This document shows, piece by piece, positions 22,924-35,745 of a stretch of 64,000 nucleotides of DNA. The notes beneath the pieces were generated by a model. It ran no database searches and had not been told where the DNA came from. It saw only the letters and a list, made by a program, of their open reading frames with translations. The stretch lies in the NCBI GenBank assembly GCA_036346225.1, contig JARFIW010001368.1, forward strand, positions 186,001 to 250,000. Direction: 5' to 3'. Position 1 is the stretch's first letter; every line of letters begins with the position of its first letter. The stretch comes from Platerodrilus igneus (taxonomy: Eukaryota > Arthropoda > Insecta > Coleoptera > Lycidae). The translations under genes and the position numbers were made by a program.

Positions 22924-25900
22924 GATTGTTAAGGAATGCTTTTGCTTTTGATTAATTTTAAAATGTTGTAAAATTGGAATTTATTTCAATTCAAAGCAAA
23001 TGGTCACTGCAAAAAGCGAAAGTTAAAAAGTAAAATTGCAAAAAAATAAAATTGCAAAAAGCTAAAAGCTTCAAAATTTTAAACATAAAAAGTTAAGTGT
23101 ACATAAACAAGAGTTAAAAAAGTTCTGGAAGTAGAAAATCAGAAATAGATGCAGTTTGAAAAATATTAACATAACATAATCATAGGTATAAAATGCACTT
23201 AAAAGTAAATTGACATAAGGAAAAAATAAAAATAATAAAGTTAAACAATGAAAATAAAAAAATTAAAATGTCTTTATGGGCATAAACATTTACATGACTA
23301 GAAGGCACTTAAAAAGTTAACGCATGAAACATATCACTGGCACTCGGTTGAACCATTATTAAAGAAAAACTGGAAGGATGTTTTAAAAATTATACCATAT
23401 GTATTGAAATGTTGTAGTGTTGAGAGTTAACATCAGTAAAGACCAGAACATGTTGAAAAGATTTGGACCGTGCATGCTTGACTTTATAACTCCATAGTGT
23501 TGATACTAAGTGTTGTTGATCTTCGTTGTACTATAAGTGCTTCAGTTTTTGTCCATTGGAAAACCAAAGACTAAATCATTTTGATTAATATTCCATCATA
23601 GGAAAACTTTATATATTCCATTTAATATTCCATTTATAATTTCCATAATAAATTTCATGATATTTTGCGAATGTCGAGATTTTGACATTCATTTTTAGTT
23701 CAAAAAGTTGAAATATTTTTGTACGATTGTGTTTGTGTTGGGATATGTACTATAGTGTCTCGTCTGCTGTGTTTCCTTATTTCTCCACGCCCCACGTAGG
23801 GTTTGCGTCACGTATTATGTATAGGAGATATCAGATAAAATTATAATTCAGAATATGAGTTAAAAAATTAATAGTTGCACACCTAAATGTGGTGTCGGCC
23901 TTTTAAATGTTTAGAAACGGCGGCAAATTTTTCCTGATAGTACCGCATCCTGACGTGCTTGCATATATTTAAGCACGTTGAAAAATACTATGCCAACTTT
24001 TGTAATTTTGTACGATTTAATAAAGGGAAAATTTTGTTTTATTTATGCCACGGCTTTTAAGTCTCGTTGAGGGATAATTGAATCTAGCAATTTTACTCTG
24101 TAAGAAAACGTGGGTTCTTCGTCCTCTTACAGGTATATTTAATACATGCGCATAAAGCGTCGTTTAGTTAAAACCACTTAACCTCTCTTAGTACTTGTAT
24201 CTCGTGGTTATATTCAAAGATTGATAAATAGACTCAGCAATGTATAATTTAGGTAAGCGTTTGAGATTCAAATTACTAACAAATAACTTTGATGTATATA
24301 TAAGGATAACTTCAAATACCTGCAACTCCTCTGAATGTGCCTGGGTTGTACATGGACCTTGATACAGGATACAACAAAATCGTCTAGCGAATGCTTGCAG
24401 TTAATACCTGTTGAAAGTACGCTTTAGTTTTATGTTCTAATAAAATTCACTTTTGTTTTTAGGTTCTACAAATAATAAACTACTAATTCATCAACTGTAT
24501 ACTTAGATAGGGCTCTATTAATAGGAACTCTTTCAACTTCACCACATATAATGGACCATAATCCTATACGACTGGAAACCCGATGCAAAATATCTAAATA
24601 TCACCGGTGCTACTCTTCACCAACACTAGAGCTAACCCGTTGTTCGCTTTACTTGGAATTACTCCGCTATAACTTGCTTGGTTGTATAAACCTCATTAAT
24701 TATTTCCTGATACACTTTTTCTCCATAAACATGAAACTCTGTGGAGTATTACTTCTATTACCCACTCAAATGAAATGCATAAATTTCAAACACATATATT
24801 AATTTTCTAAATTCAATTACAAGCTCTTCAAAGCCAAAGACATCTATATAGTATACAACTTTAAAATCAACTAACTTATTATAAACACTTATCACCTAGA
24901 AAATAGTCTCTAAAAAATTTACATCTTGCCTACTATCTATAATAATCTATGAGGTACATTCATTGCTTCAACATTATCTGTACTTAATTACTATTTTGGA
25001 ACAGATACTGGTATCATTTGTATAACTTGTCATTGGTTGACATTCCATACATTTTCATCACTTTATGATAATTAAAAATGCTAAACTACTTTCATTTACA
25101 GGTACATAAATTAATTAATGGAATAGAGTATCCTTGAACAATTACAAACAACATTTTTATCAACAAAACCTATACACATTCAGTTGGAATTACATTAGAT
25201 ACACATTGTATTGAAGAACAGTGAAAAATGCTTTTTTCAAACCTAAAACACTGCATCACTAGTACATAACATTTTATCTGCGTTTAACAAGTAATTATTT
25301 ATCAATCTTTATTTTATCGTAGTGTTTTAAATTTAGAATACCTTGATAGAAGTGGTAAATTAATGTGTTTACCTTCAGTACTAACAACTATCTTTTAAAC
25401 CAGTTTATAATATCATATAAGTACCAAGTCCATAAATAAAATCAAACATTAGTGCCATTTTATTTGTGCCGTAAGTGCTCGTTCATGGGAAGGGGTTTGT
25501 AAATCTAAGAACAGAGGAGGTTTTCAGAAAAAGTATTGACAATGTTTTATACTAATAGGTAAATAAAGTTAAAGTTAACATTACAAAAAAAAAGTTGGAA
25601 CTTAATCGGAAAAAGAGGGGAACGTGTCAACACCTCGTTGTCCCACTAAGTCTTACAAAAAAATCGATTAAAATAAAGGTAAAAATTTATATTTGTGTTC
25701 GTATGTAATATTCATATATGCAAAAATGCAAATACAAAAAAAAATGCAAAAATGCTTAAAGATTTTATGAAATTTAATTAATCTTAAAGTCAGCAAAAAA
25801 ATTCAAAAGTAATAACTTTAGAAACTAGGGAAAAGAGCTTTCCTTAAAGAAAAGTTTGATTAGATATGATATTCGTCCATTTCCGTTATAGGTAAAATGT

Positions 25901-26915
25901 CCTTTATAATTAATAGTGTTTGTTTTCAACAAAAGAAAATTAATATTACTATTTCGGCTTTACATATTTTGACCTATGATTTCCAAAGCTATCTAAGTCT
26001 GAAGAAGGTGGCTTGGCTTCGTCAGCAGCTGTGGTTTGAGTCTGGAAGGTGGTTAAGTCTTTCCAGTCATAGAACATGATCGATTAAAATAATACTATAT
26101 TTTTTGTGAATAAATGTAGTTTTGACTTTCAAATCTGCATAACTGTCTGTATGAGTGTGGCTTTAGCTCATACCAGTAAAACAAGATTTATAAAAATTGT
26201 CAAAATTTATTGATAGATCATGTGTATCAAAAAGTTCAAGTCTGAAATTAACAGAAATGTTTAGAAAATCGACTAGAATGTTTAAGAATGTCGAAAATGT
26301 CTAAATTTATTTAAAATGTCTACAATTATTGTCCGTTGATGCCTTAATATTTTACATTCCTCATACTATTTTAAAATTCTTCATATAATTCATAACAAGA
26401 AAAAATAAAGAGTGCATCGATTCTATTACAAAAATATTACTTTAGCAAGCATCTTAGTACTCGTAGTTTAGAAAAGTCTATTGATTCTACGTTAGTTTGT
26501 GCACAAAAGGAAAAAAGTATGAGGGTCTACTGTCCGAAGATGCTAGCTCGATACAGATATAAGCGCTTCTTTGTAAATTTGTTTCTAGATTTACAGTAAT
26601 CATAATACAATATTTTCAATATAATAACTCATTGTGTAGTATGTTTCAATATTTCATAATCATATAATAATAAAGTTGCAGTACAATACATGATTCCGGT
26701 TATTTATTTTTATTTATTTATTATACATCATTTGCACGTCTTTGTATGTCTATTGTGACACCTGTTATGCAAGAAAAATATATCATTTGCACGTCTTCGA
26801 ATACCTTCTGGCACCTGTTATGCAACTCGTATAAATGATCATTTGTAATCATGGTACTGTAATGTAGTACTGATAGCTACGTTTTAAGTATCGTAGTGGC
26901 ATCATTATCATGTAG
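22895..26915 (-). repeat. gypsy LTR/leader copy A (pair of 29468-31761)
   Basis: Non-coding DNA upstream (minus strand) of Gag, homologous to 29468-31761 in the same orientation. Excluding a 1.67-kb insertion at 23751-25420, the copy is about 2.35 kb. From 22895 to about 26400 it differs from copy B by frequent small substitutions and indels, many in A/T runs. From 26404 to 26915 (512 bases) the copies are identical and gapless as far as I could read. It starts with the Gag N-terminal codons, so it is LTR plus untranslated leader. No genes are seen. Confidence 0.75.
23751..25420. mobile_element. 1.67-kb unidentified insertion in LTR/leader copy A
   Basis: Absent from copy B, where the sequence runs GGATATGTAT-CGAGTCC. 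Here it is split as GGATATGTAC (to 23750) and GTACCAAGTCC (from 25421), so GTAC is duplicated at both ends; an 8-bp version (ATATGTAC/ATAAGTAC) has one mismatch. No terminal inverted repeats and no coding sequence are recognised. It could be a solo LTR or a non-autonomous transposon. Confidence 0.6.
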
Positions 26916-27059
26916 TAGTAGTAGTAGTAGTATCTTTATTATTATTACTATAAATACAAAAACAATCAATATCAAAAACAATCAGTATCAAATATGATTG
27001 ATATAATTCAATAAACCCTAGCGACATTTAGGCTATAGAGCCCACTCTTACACCTAACT

Positions 27060-27089
27060 AGGAATATATACATATTTATACATGCACAC

Positions 27090-27120
<31 letters not shown>

Positions 27121-27222
27121 AACATACACATACAAACACATATATACACATACACATACATACATACATATACACACATACATACATACATACAAATATA
27201 ATATATACATATATATACATAT

Positions 27223-27295
<73 letters not shown>

Positions 27296-27470
27296 TACAT
27301 ACACATACACATACATACACACACATACTTACATTCATACGCATAATCAAGCACACATACATACACACACAAACACACACACACACACAAACACACACAT
27401 ACATATACATATACATATTCATATTCATACACACACATACACATAAATGCATGTATAAAGAAATACATAC
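27060..27470. repeat. (TA)n/(CA)n/(TACA)n microsatellite
   Basis: Compound tract of TA, CA and CATA units over about 400 bases, including pure TA runs at 27096-27120 and 27229-27258 and CA runs at 27264-27290 and 27366-27400. It generates three long overlapping minus-strand open frames of Cys/Val/Tyr/Met repeats that are not genes. Confidence 0.95.
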
Positions 27471-27540
27471 TTAACCATATACGTACACATACATTTATTT
27501 ATGTATTGGGCTTTAAATCTTTAAAAAATCCAAATATTTA

Positions 27541-29400
27541 TTAATAACTTGAAAGCAGGTACTCGCAATATCCTTTTTTGAATTTAATTAATGTAGGAAA
27601 GGCTTTTATATTATTGGGAATAGAATTCCAAAAAATTGAAGCAGATACAACAAAAGATGAACGAAACATTTCAGTATGGTGTATGGGAATAGTTAGAGTA
27701 TGATAATTTCTTGTGTTATGATGTCCTAATGATAAAGGAGCAAATTGTGAACTTAATAATAATGGACCAAGATTATGAAGTAATTTATAAAGCATAATAG
27801 CAATATGTAATTGACGTTGTTCATTTAATTTTAACCATGATAATTGTTTAAAGAGGGGTATATATGATCACGACTTTTAGCATTGTAGATAAATCTAACA
27901 CAACTATTTTGTGCCTTTTGTAACCGACTGCTATTAATTAAGGGTAAATAATAAAATACAATATCACAATAGTCAAATAAAGGCAGTATAAGAGATCAGA
28001 CAAGGCGAACCTTAAGATTGATAGGAAGAAAACGCTTTACTCGGTTTAGTGAATGAAGTGAAGCAAAAACTTTTTGGCATATATAGGTAGGATGGTTTTT
28101 CCAAGATAAACTAGGATCGATTATCACACCAAGATTTTTAACTGAAGAAAAAATTGTTATAGTTGCATTGTTTATTTCTAATTTAGGAATATTTAATAAA
28201 TTAATTTTGCTTAATAACTTACGGCTGCCTAATAAAATTGCCTGACATTTAGATGGATTTATAGAAAGTTGGTTATCTTCACCCCAAGATTGAATTTTAG
28301 CAAGATCAGCATTAAGATTAGCTACAGCACGTGTAAGATCATTAGCATAACAATGATTTGTATATAGTCAGCGTAACAATGATATACTTCCTTGTGGGAC
28401 TCCTGCCTGTAAGTTAGCCCAGGTAGACCAACGATCACGTTCTTCTGTAACAACACGCTGCTTACGATCTATTAAATATGAATGAATCCACATAATTGCA
28501 TTGTCTGAAAAATTATTAAGTACATTTAGCTTGGCTAGTAGTATTTCAAAATTTACATTATTAAAGGCAGAACTAAAATCTAGTAGTACAAGGATCGTGA
28601 GTTGTTTATTATCCATTGCTTTTTTTGCATCATCAATTACTCAAATTAGGGCCGAAGATGTATTATGATTCTTTCGAAAACCAGATTGAAATTGGTCGAA
28701 TAGATTATTGGAATTTAAGAAATCAGATATTTGATCCAATGCTATATATTCAATGGCTTTAGATAAAGTAGGAAGAATGCTAATGGGACGATAATCAGAT
28801 GGGCAAGATGGTAATGATTTTTTAGGCAAAGGCCTAACTAATGCTTGTTTCCAACATTTAGGAAATGTGTTGGTACAGAAAGATTGATTAATAATAGAAA
28901 CAATTGTATCTAGTGCCGAAGGGAGTATTAGCAAGAGCATTGATTTAGATATTTCATCAAATCCTGTAGCACTTGATTTTATGCGTAAAATGGATTTAGA
29001 AACTGTATCACCATCAATAGTACGGAAGGTGAATTCTGGACAAACAGGAGTATTAAAATTGGTTATGTTTTGAATATTATTTTCAATACGATGGTGGTCA
29101 ATATTGTTGATTGAAACAAAATGATTATTGAGGTCATTTAAATCAAGTAATGTTATAGTTCGAGTAGGAATTTTACCTACACCAAAAGATTTTAGTTCAT
29201 TCCAAGTTTTTGCACAATTTAGATTTGGTGATAAGGAATACAGATAACGTATTTTTGAGTTTCTAATGAGTTGCTTTGTTTTGTTACGTAAAAATTTATA
29301 ATGCCTATGATTTTCAACGGAGGGTAAATGTTTAAAATTCTGTGCTGCAACATCTCTCATGCGTCTAATTTCTTGTATTTGATTAGTTAGCCAGGAGCTT
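27541..29400 (-). pseudogene. CR1-like reverse transcriptase (degenerate)
   Basis: Right to left: the N-terminal RT region with LKSFGVGKIP, then KSSATGFDEIS, a PSDYRPISILPTLSKA motif, QSGFRKNHNTSSAL, LVLLDFSSAFNNVNFEILL (palm motif A) and LQAGVPQGS (motif B). The C-terminal part includes NQLSINPSKCQ, KNLGVIIDPSLSW and the terminal FWNSIPNNIKAF. Lesions: an in-frame TGA at 28638-28640, loss of the residues between GVPQGS and the YADD box with a frameshift around 28340-28370 (the box reads YADY), a further stop near 28000, a frameshift near 27870, and one near 29400. It would copy element RNA at the target site if intact. Assignment to CR1 within the Jockey superfamily rests on the C-terminal motifs. 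Confidence 0.85.
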
Positions 29401-29467
29401 TAGGTTTGGTTATACGTATGGTTTTAAATGGGGCACGAGTACAAAAGATCATCAACAAACGTTAATT

Positions 29468-31761
29468 TTGAGATTGGAATTCATACTTGAAATCATAATT
29501 GTTAAGGAATGCTTTCGCTTTGATTAATTTTAAAATGTTGTAAAATTGAATTTGCTTAAAATTCAAAGCAAATGGTCACTGCTAAAGCGAAAGTTAAAAG
29601 TAAAATAGTATAAGATAAAATTGCAAAAGTTAAAAGTCAAATTTAGAAATGTAAAAGGGTAGTGTACAAAAAAAGAGTTTAAAAAGTTCTGGAAGTAGAA
29701 AATCAGAATGAATGCCCTTTGAAAAGGATTAACATAACATAATCATTGCAGTAAAATGCACTTAAAAGTAAATTGACATAAGGAAAAATAAATTAATAAA
29801 GTTAAACAATGAAATCGTTAAATTAAATTGTATTTAAAATCATAAACATTTACATCACTTAGAAGGCATTAAAAGTTAACGCATGAAACATATCAATGGC
29901 ACTCGGTTGAACCATTATTAAAGGAAAATGGAAGGATGTTTTAAAATTATACCATATTAAAAGAAATGTTTGAAGTATTGAGTTAACATCAGTAAAGACC
30001 AGAACATGTTGAAAAGATTTAGCTTAAATGCATTGACTTTATAACTCCATAGTGCTTGATACTAAGTGTTGTTGATCTTCGTTGTACTATAAATGCTTCA
30101 GCCATTGTAAATTGAAAACCAAAGAAGAAAGGATTTTGATTAAGTTCCATCATAGGAAAACTTTATATAATTCCAATTAATATTCCGTTTATTATTTCCA
30201 TGATATTTTGCGAATGTCAAGATTCTTGACATCCATTACTATGCAAAAGGAAACTTTTTGTAAGATAAAGTTTGTGTTGGGATATGTATCGAGTCCATAG
30301 AGAAATCAAAGTAAGTAACATTTTATTTGCCCATATGTGATCGTTCATGGGAAGGGGTTTGTAAATCTAAGAACAGAGGCCTTTACAGTAAAAGTATTAA
30401 CAATGTTTTATACTAATAGGTAAATAAAACCCAAGTAAACATCACAAAAAAATTGCAACTCAATCGGAAAAAGTAGTAAGGTAACACCTCATTGTACCAA
30501 CTAAGTATTACGAAAAATCGATTAAAATAAACGGTAAAATTTAAATTCGTGTTCAAAAAAATTAAATATTATGCAAAATACACATACAGAAAGGAAAATT
30601 GCAAATGCGTTAAAGATTTTATGAATTAATTAATCCTAAAGTCAGTAAAATTCAAAAGTAATAACCGGAGAAACTAGGAAAAGAGCGTTCAATTAGTTCA
30701 AACTTTGTTTAGACATAATATTTACCATCATAGTGAATTTCCGTTCAAGGCAAAATGTCTATATAATTAATAGTATTGGATTTCAACAAAGAAATTTAAT
30801 ATTACTATTTGTCTGTTACAAATTTGATCTACAATTTTAAAAATGTCTAAGTCTCAAGAAGGTGGCTAGGCTAATCAGCAGCTGTGGTTTGAGTTGGAAA
30901 AGGGTGATTAAGTCTCAAAGGTATAGAACATGATCGATTAAAATTAATTACTATGTTTATGTGCAAAATGTAGTTTCGACTTTCAAATCTGCATAACTCT
31001 CTTGTATTGAGTGTGACTTTAGCTCAATCAGTAAAACAAGATTTATGAAAATGGTCAAAATTAAAAGATAGATCAATTGTATCCAAAAATTCAAGTCTGA
31101 AATTAACAGAAATGTTTAGAAAATTACTAGAATGTTTAAGAATGTCGAAAATGTCTAAATTTGATCAAATGTCTACAATTATTGTAAGTTGATGCCTTAA
31201 AATTAAAAAATCTTACTGTTTAAAGTCTTATATAATTCATAACAAGAAAAATAAAGAGTGCATCGATTCTATTACAAAAATATTACTTTAGCAAGCATCT
31301 TAGTACTCGTAGTTTAGAAAAGTCTATTGATTCTACGTTAGTTTGTGCACAAAAGGAAAAAAGTATGAGGGTCTACTGTCCGAAGATGCTAGCTCGATAC
31401 AGATATAAGCGCTTCTTTGTAAATTTGTTTCTAGATTTACAGTAATCATAATACAATATTTTCAATATAATAACTCATTGTGTAGTATGTTTCAATATTT
31501 CATAATCATATAATAATAAAGTTGCAGTACAATACATGATTCCGGTTATTTATTTTTATTTATTTATTATACATCATTTGCACGTCTTTGTATGTCTATT
31601 GTGACACCTGTTATGCAAGAAAAATATATCATTTGCACGTCTTCGAATACCTTCTGGCACCTGTTATGCAACTCGTATAAATGATCATTTGTAATCATGG
31701 TACTGTAATGTAGTACTGATAGCTACGTTTTAAGTATCGTAGTGGCATCATTATCATGTAG
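29468..31761 (-). repeat. gypsy LTR/leader copy B
   Basis: Second copy of the LTR/leader, same orientation as copy A, with the Gag start region at its left end (ATG at 29496-29494), immediately cut by the CR1-like element. The last 512 bases (31250-31761) are identical to 26404-26915. It contains an internal tandem pair of ATCATTTGCACGTCTT...CACCTGTTATGCAA (31570-31670), also present in copy A. No gene. Confidence 0.75.
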
Positions 31762-32709
31762 GTAAGATTGTTCAACGTAAGATATCTTTATCTCAGCGTT
31801 TTTATAAAACGTCATATTTAAGATAACTGCACCGGAAAAATTAATAAAGATTTTCAATAGTTCAACTTTAAGTTGTATACGGACATAATAGTTTAAAATC
31901 ATATTAATCAATTCGTTTTGATTAAGTACAAAATAACAATTGGATATCTCAAGTTTTGATCGATTATGTGATCATTTGTCTGTACAAAATTGTGTCATTT
32001 ATTTGGCAATATGCTACTAAAATCCTCAATTCAAAATTCGTTGCCATAAATAATTGGTTTCTAGTTGAAAACACTGTAGAATTGCGTGGCAAAACTAATT
32101 AAAGATATTTACTCATCGAATGAGACTTTTTTTTAAAATGTTTTCATGTGCACGCGCAAAATGCGTTCAAATATTAAAAAAAAGTAACTTATTTCGTTTT
32201 CTGTGACAACTATAATGATGTTTTTAGTATGTCCAGTGTGTTTGAAACTCAAATGTAAAAGTAAGTCTCAATTTGTTCCGAATAAATTGTGTAGAGTGTA
32301 TGCATGTGTAGAGCTGTTTTAGTCGCCTTTTACGACAGTTTGGCCGTACCGTGGTGATACTTTTTGACCGGCTATATCGCGGTGAATGTAAGATATGTGA
32401 AACTTAAAAAAAAATTGAAATCGTTGCAGTTAAGTCATTTATATTAATGTTTTAAGGTTTTTATATATCTTAAATAAATAAAAAATTTAAGTTCATTTCA
32501 AAGTTCGGAGTCTTAATATGTCATATAATATCTTACTTAAAGTACTTACATTGGTTTCTTGTAAATAGTTGTAAAATGCAGTTCTTCTTTTGGAAGTTCT
32601 GACAATTCATATTTGACATCGTATATTGCCAAAATGTCCCTGGAGTGGTTTTCCATGAAGCTAAATATCTAGAAGGTTTGTTAAACAAAAACAATGTAAT
32701 TAATGTCCA
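31762..32709. other. no feature recognised
   Basis: AT-rich DNA between LTR/leader copy B and the piggyBac element. No open frame of note, no repeat shared with the rest of the window seen. 32710-32713 is the TTAA target of the piggyBac insertion. Confidence 0.6.
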
Positions 32710-35230
32710 TTAACCCGGGAGTGGTCGCTATATGGGAGAAAGTCTCACATATTTATTGTATTGTTCATTGTTCTTACACTAAAGCAGGTAGATACTTGCC
32801 GTCCCTCCATATCCTCTACCAGACTGTTAACTAAAGCTATTCGGGTCCAGCAACCTGATCCAGCGTCCAGTATTTTTGTAGCAGTCCTTGTAATAAGAGC
32901 ACGTATTCAAAGTGTGATTTTCTCGTCGCGCGACCATCTGTGATAGTGTTATTTGCCAGTTGCGTGAAACCGTTTTATAACGTGAACATTTCTAAAATAT
33001 TATTATTTTTAATTTATTTTATCATAGCGTATTACTCAAAACATTTGATTAGTTTTAGTGATTTAGATTAGTAATTACCTCGGTAGTTCCCGCACTTAAC
33101 TTTTTCCTAATTTGTGACATTTGACTAATTCTTTGAAAAGTTTGTGATATTTTTGTTATTTTTTTGTCTTGTTTTTGGTAATAAATCGATAAATATGAGT
33201 CGTGGAATCAGAATGGTACAGCTAGCTCTTCTAAAATTAGAGCAAGAGAAATATAAAGGTGAACTGCAATAATAACAAATTTATATTACAAAGATAATTT
33301 TTAGAGTCTCAACAGAGCGAACTAACTGCTTTGAACGAAAATGATCGCGCTGATGATCCAGAGAGCGATGCACGGAGTGAGTGTAGTTCCCATAATACAA
33401 ACTCGGAACAATCAGACAGTTCTGATGTATCAGATGTTGTTCTTCCTTTTCAAAATGTGCCACTGTTTCTCGGTAAAGATAGAGTAACCCATTGGTTAAA
33501 ACACATGCCTGTTGTTTCTGGTCGTGCTAGAAAACGCAATATAGTACTACATCTTCCTAGTGTCAAAAAGATTGCGCGTAATGCAAAATCTCCATTAGAA
33601 TGTTGGGAGCTTTTTTTTCCACAGGCATGTATAGAAAAACTAGTAAGATACACAAACATTTACCTAAGAAAAATGAAAGAGAAATATGTTCGTGAAAGAG
33701 TTTGTTTAGAAACATGTATCGAAGAAATGAGGGCACTAATAGGTTTGCTTTATTTGGCTGGAGTAAAAAAGAATTCTCACCTCAACGTGGAAGAAATGTG
33801 GAGTGATGATGGCACTGCTCCGCCATGTTTTCGTGCAACCATGTCCTACAAAAGATTTTATTTGCTTTTGCGTGCATTGCGATTTGATAATATCGAAGAT
33901 AGATCACAACGCAGAGTAACTGACAATTTGGCACCTATAAGAGAAGAGTTTAAAGAATTTGTAGAAAGGTGTAAAAACAATTACCAACCAGGGGAATATG
34001 TAACGGTCGATGAAATGCTGGAGGGATTTAGAGGGCGATGTAAGTTTCGACAGTACATAGCTAATAAGCCTGCAAAGTATGGCATAAAAATTTATGCTCT
34101 TGTTGATGCACGAACTTTCTACACTTCAAATTTGGAAATATATGCTGGAAAACAGCCAATTGGACCATACAGACTAGATAATAGTGCTTTTAGTGTCGTA
34201 AAAGAATCACAGCATCGATTTTAAATTCAGGCCGAAATGTTACAATGGACAATTATTTTTCATCAATACCCTTAGCGAAAGATTTACGAAAACGTAAGAC
34301 AACTATGGTAGGCACTTTACGTAAAAATAAAAAAGAAATTCCACCGGCACTTGTTAACATAAAAGACAGAGCACCTCGTAGTAGCATGTTTGCTTTTTCA
34401 AAAGACATTCTGATTGTCTCTTATGTTCCAAGAAAAAGCAAGAATGTACTTCTACTGTCTACTATGCACGATGATGACCAAATCGATATACAAACTGGAG
34501 ACCAGAAAAAACCTGAAGTAATCAGCTTTTTTAACCTAACGAAAGGTGCTGTAGACGTGGTAGATGAAATGAAAAGTTTGTATTCAGTTGCGAGGGTCAG
34601 TTGCAGATGGCCACTGACTGTATTCTTTTCAATGTTAAACGTGGGTGGCATTAACAGCTACATAATACATAAATTCAACAATGAAAATCATATCAAAGAC
34701 CGTCGCATTTTTCTGAAGAACTTGGCATTTTCATTGATGCAACCACACCTTGTACAACGTACAGCAATTTCAAACCTACCATTGACACTTCGTACATCGA
34801 TAGCCAAGTTAGCAAATGTGCAGACTGAAACTCCAGCTCAAGCTGAAGATATGAAGCCACATTATTGTTATCTTTGCCCTCGTCGTAAAGGTAGATGAAC
34901 AAAGAAAATTGTAATTCATGCCAAAAGCCCATTTGCCCCGAACACACAATTTACAACTGCCTGAATTGTTCAGAAAATTGTGATTAATGCATATTTTTAT
35001 TTTTATCATTTATAACTGCATTTTTATGTATTATTGTATAATATAGTATTTGTTCATTTTTTATTTTACAATCGATATATAACCAAAAGCGTATTTTCTA
35101 GAAAAATCACCAAATCTAGATAGACTGAATACTTATACATGACTTAATTCAAAGATATATGCGTTGTGAGACAAAGTCTCTCGCGCGACCAATGGAGTAA
35201 AAAATGTTCTAGCGACCACTCCCGGGTTAA
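32710..35230 (+). mobile_element. complete piggyBac-family transposon
   Basis: Element 32714-35226 (2,513 bp) flanked by TTAA at 32710-32713 and 35227-35230. It has 17-bp perfect terminal inverted repeats beginning CCCGGGAGTGGTCGCTA (32714-32730 and complement 35210-35226). A subterminal inverted block GAGA...GTCTCACA follows on both sides, and CGCGCGACCA occurs near both ends in the same orientation (about 32927 and 35182). The TTAA target and CCC-starting ends are defining for piggyBac. It carries one plus-strand transposase gene with two frameshifts. Confidence 0.95.
33195..34987 (+). pseudogene. piggyBac transposase with candidate intron and two frameshifts
   Basis: DDE transposase of the piggyBac family. 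The acidic N-terminus (NENDRADDPESDARSECSS) is followed by the core; catalytic Asp residues are in TVDEMLEGFRGR (about 34007), TMDNYFSS (about 34243) and VDVVDEMK (about 34558). The C-terminal Cys-rich finger starts HYCYLCPRRK (34858) and continues in another frame to a TAA at 34985-34987 (CQKPICPEH, NCLNCSENC). The first frameshift, consistent with loss of one base in an A-run, is at about 34198-34206; the second is near 34898. Upstream, ATG at 33195 gives 21 codons ending at AAAG/GT, and a 46-base GT...TTTAG intron (33259-33304) would join it in frame to the main exon. The intron is inferred. Confidence 0.85.
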
Positions 35231-35601
35231 AACATATCTAAAAAGTTATGCCATTATTCTTTGCACCAAATTTTTTGTGGTTTTCTTAAAATAAGCTTTT
35301 TCTTCTATCTCGGTAAAAAAAATCATACGCGTTTTTATAAAACGTTTCCTTTTGCAGAATAAATCTACATGTAAAAATACTTAAATCATTTTGTCCCAAA
35401 TAAAAGAATAAGAAAGTTAGTTTTGTGCTTTCTAAAAGTAGATTTTGTCTATAGCAAAATTACTTAAAAATATGAGCTTGGCAGCGTGTATATCAACTAG
35501 ATTCGCTTAAAAATAAAACCTTAAAAATTTCCTAATTTTTAGTTACCTAAGTAATATTTAAAAAAAAAGATATAACCTTGTAACATTTCATATATAGGCA
35601 A

Positions 35602-35745
35602 TTACCAAACTGCTATAGGTTCGATGGATTGCCGCGATTCAGGCCTGAAAATGTAGTCGACCTGTTTATCGATCCGCGGCGTCATGCGCATGGGGCTTCA
35701 AGGCATCTGCTCGATGTACTTGATCCATTATTGTATCAGATGTAG
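35602..35745 (+). pseudogene. 48-codon coding-like fragment, possibly HARBI1-like
   Basis: An open stretch with higher GC than its surroundings: YRFDGLPRFRPENVVDLF, then DPRRHAHGASRHLLDVLDPLL and a stop. The RFRPENV...L segment recalls the N-terminal region of Harbinger-type (HARBI1) nucleases, but it is too short to be sure. No neighbouring exon or DDE motif was seen. Confidence 0.25.

Larger units (their letters stand above)
26922..29465 (-). mobile_element. CR1-like non-LTR retrotransposon, 5'-truncated
   Basis: Minus-strand element between LTR/leader copies A and B. It carries the RT part of ORF2 (27541-29400), a 3' untranslated stretch with a conserved-looking block GTGGGCTCTATAGCC at about 27035, and ends at the left in (ATT)n/(TAC)n short repeats (26915-26960). 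The long CA/TA tract at 27060-27460 lies in the 3' part. No target duplication is evident, as is common in this group. The 5' endonuclease is missing. Confidence 0.7.

Noticed and set aside
27008..27468. Three long minus-strand Cys/Val/Tyr/Met open frames
   Set aside because: Translations of (CA/TA)n microsatellite.
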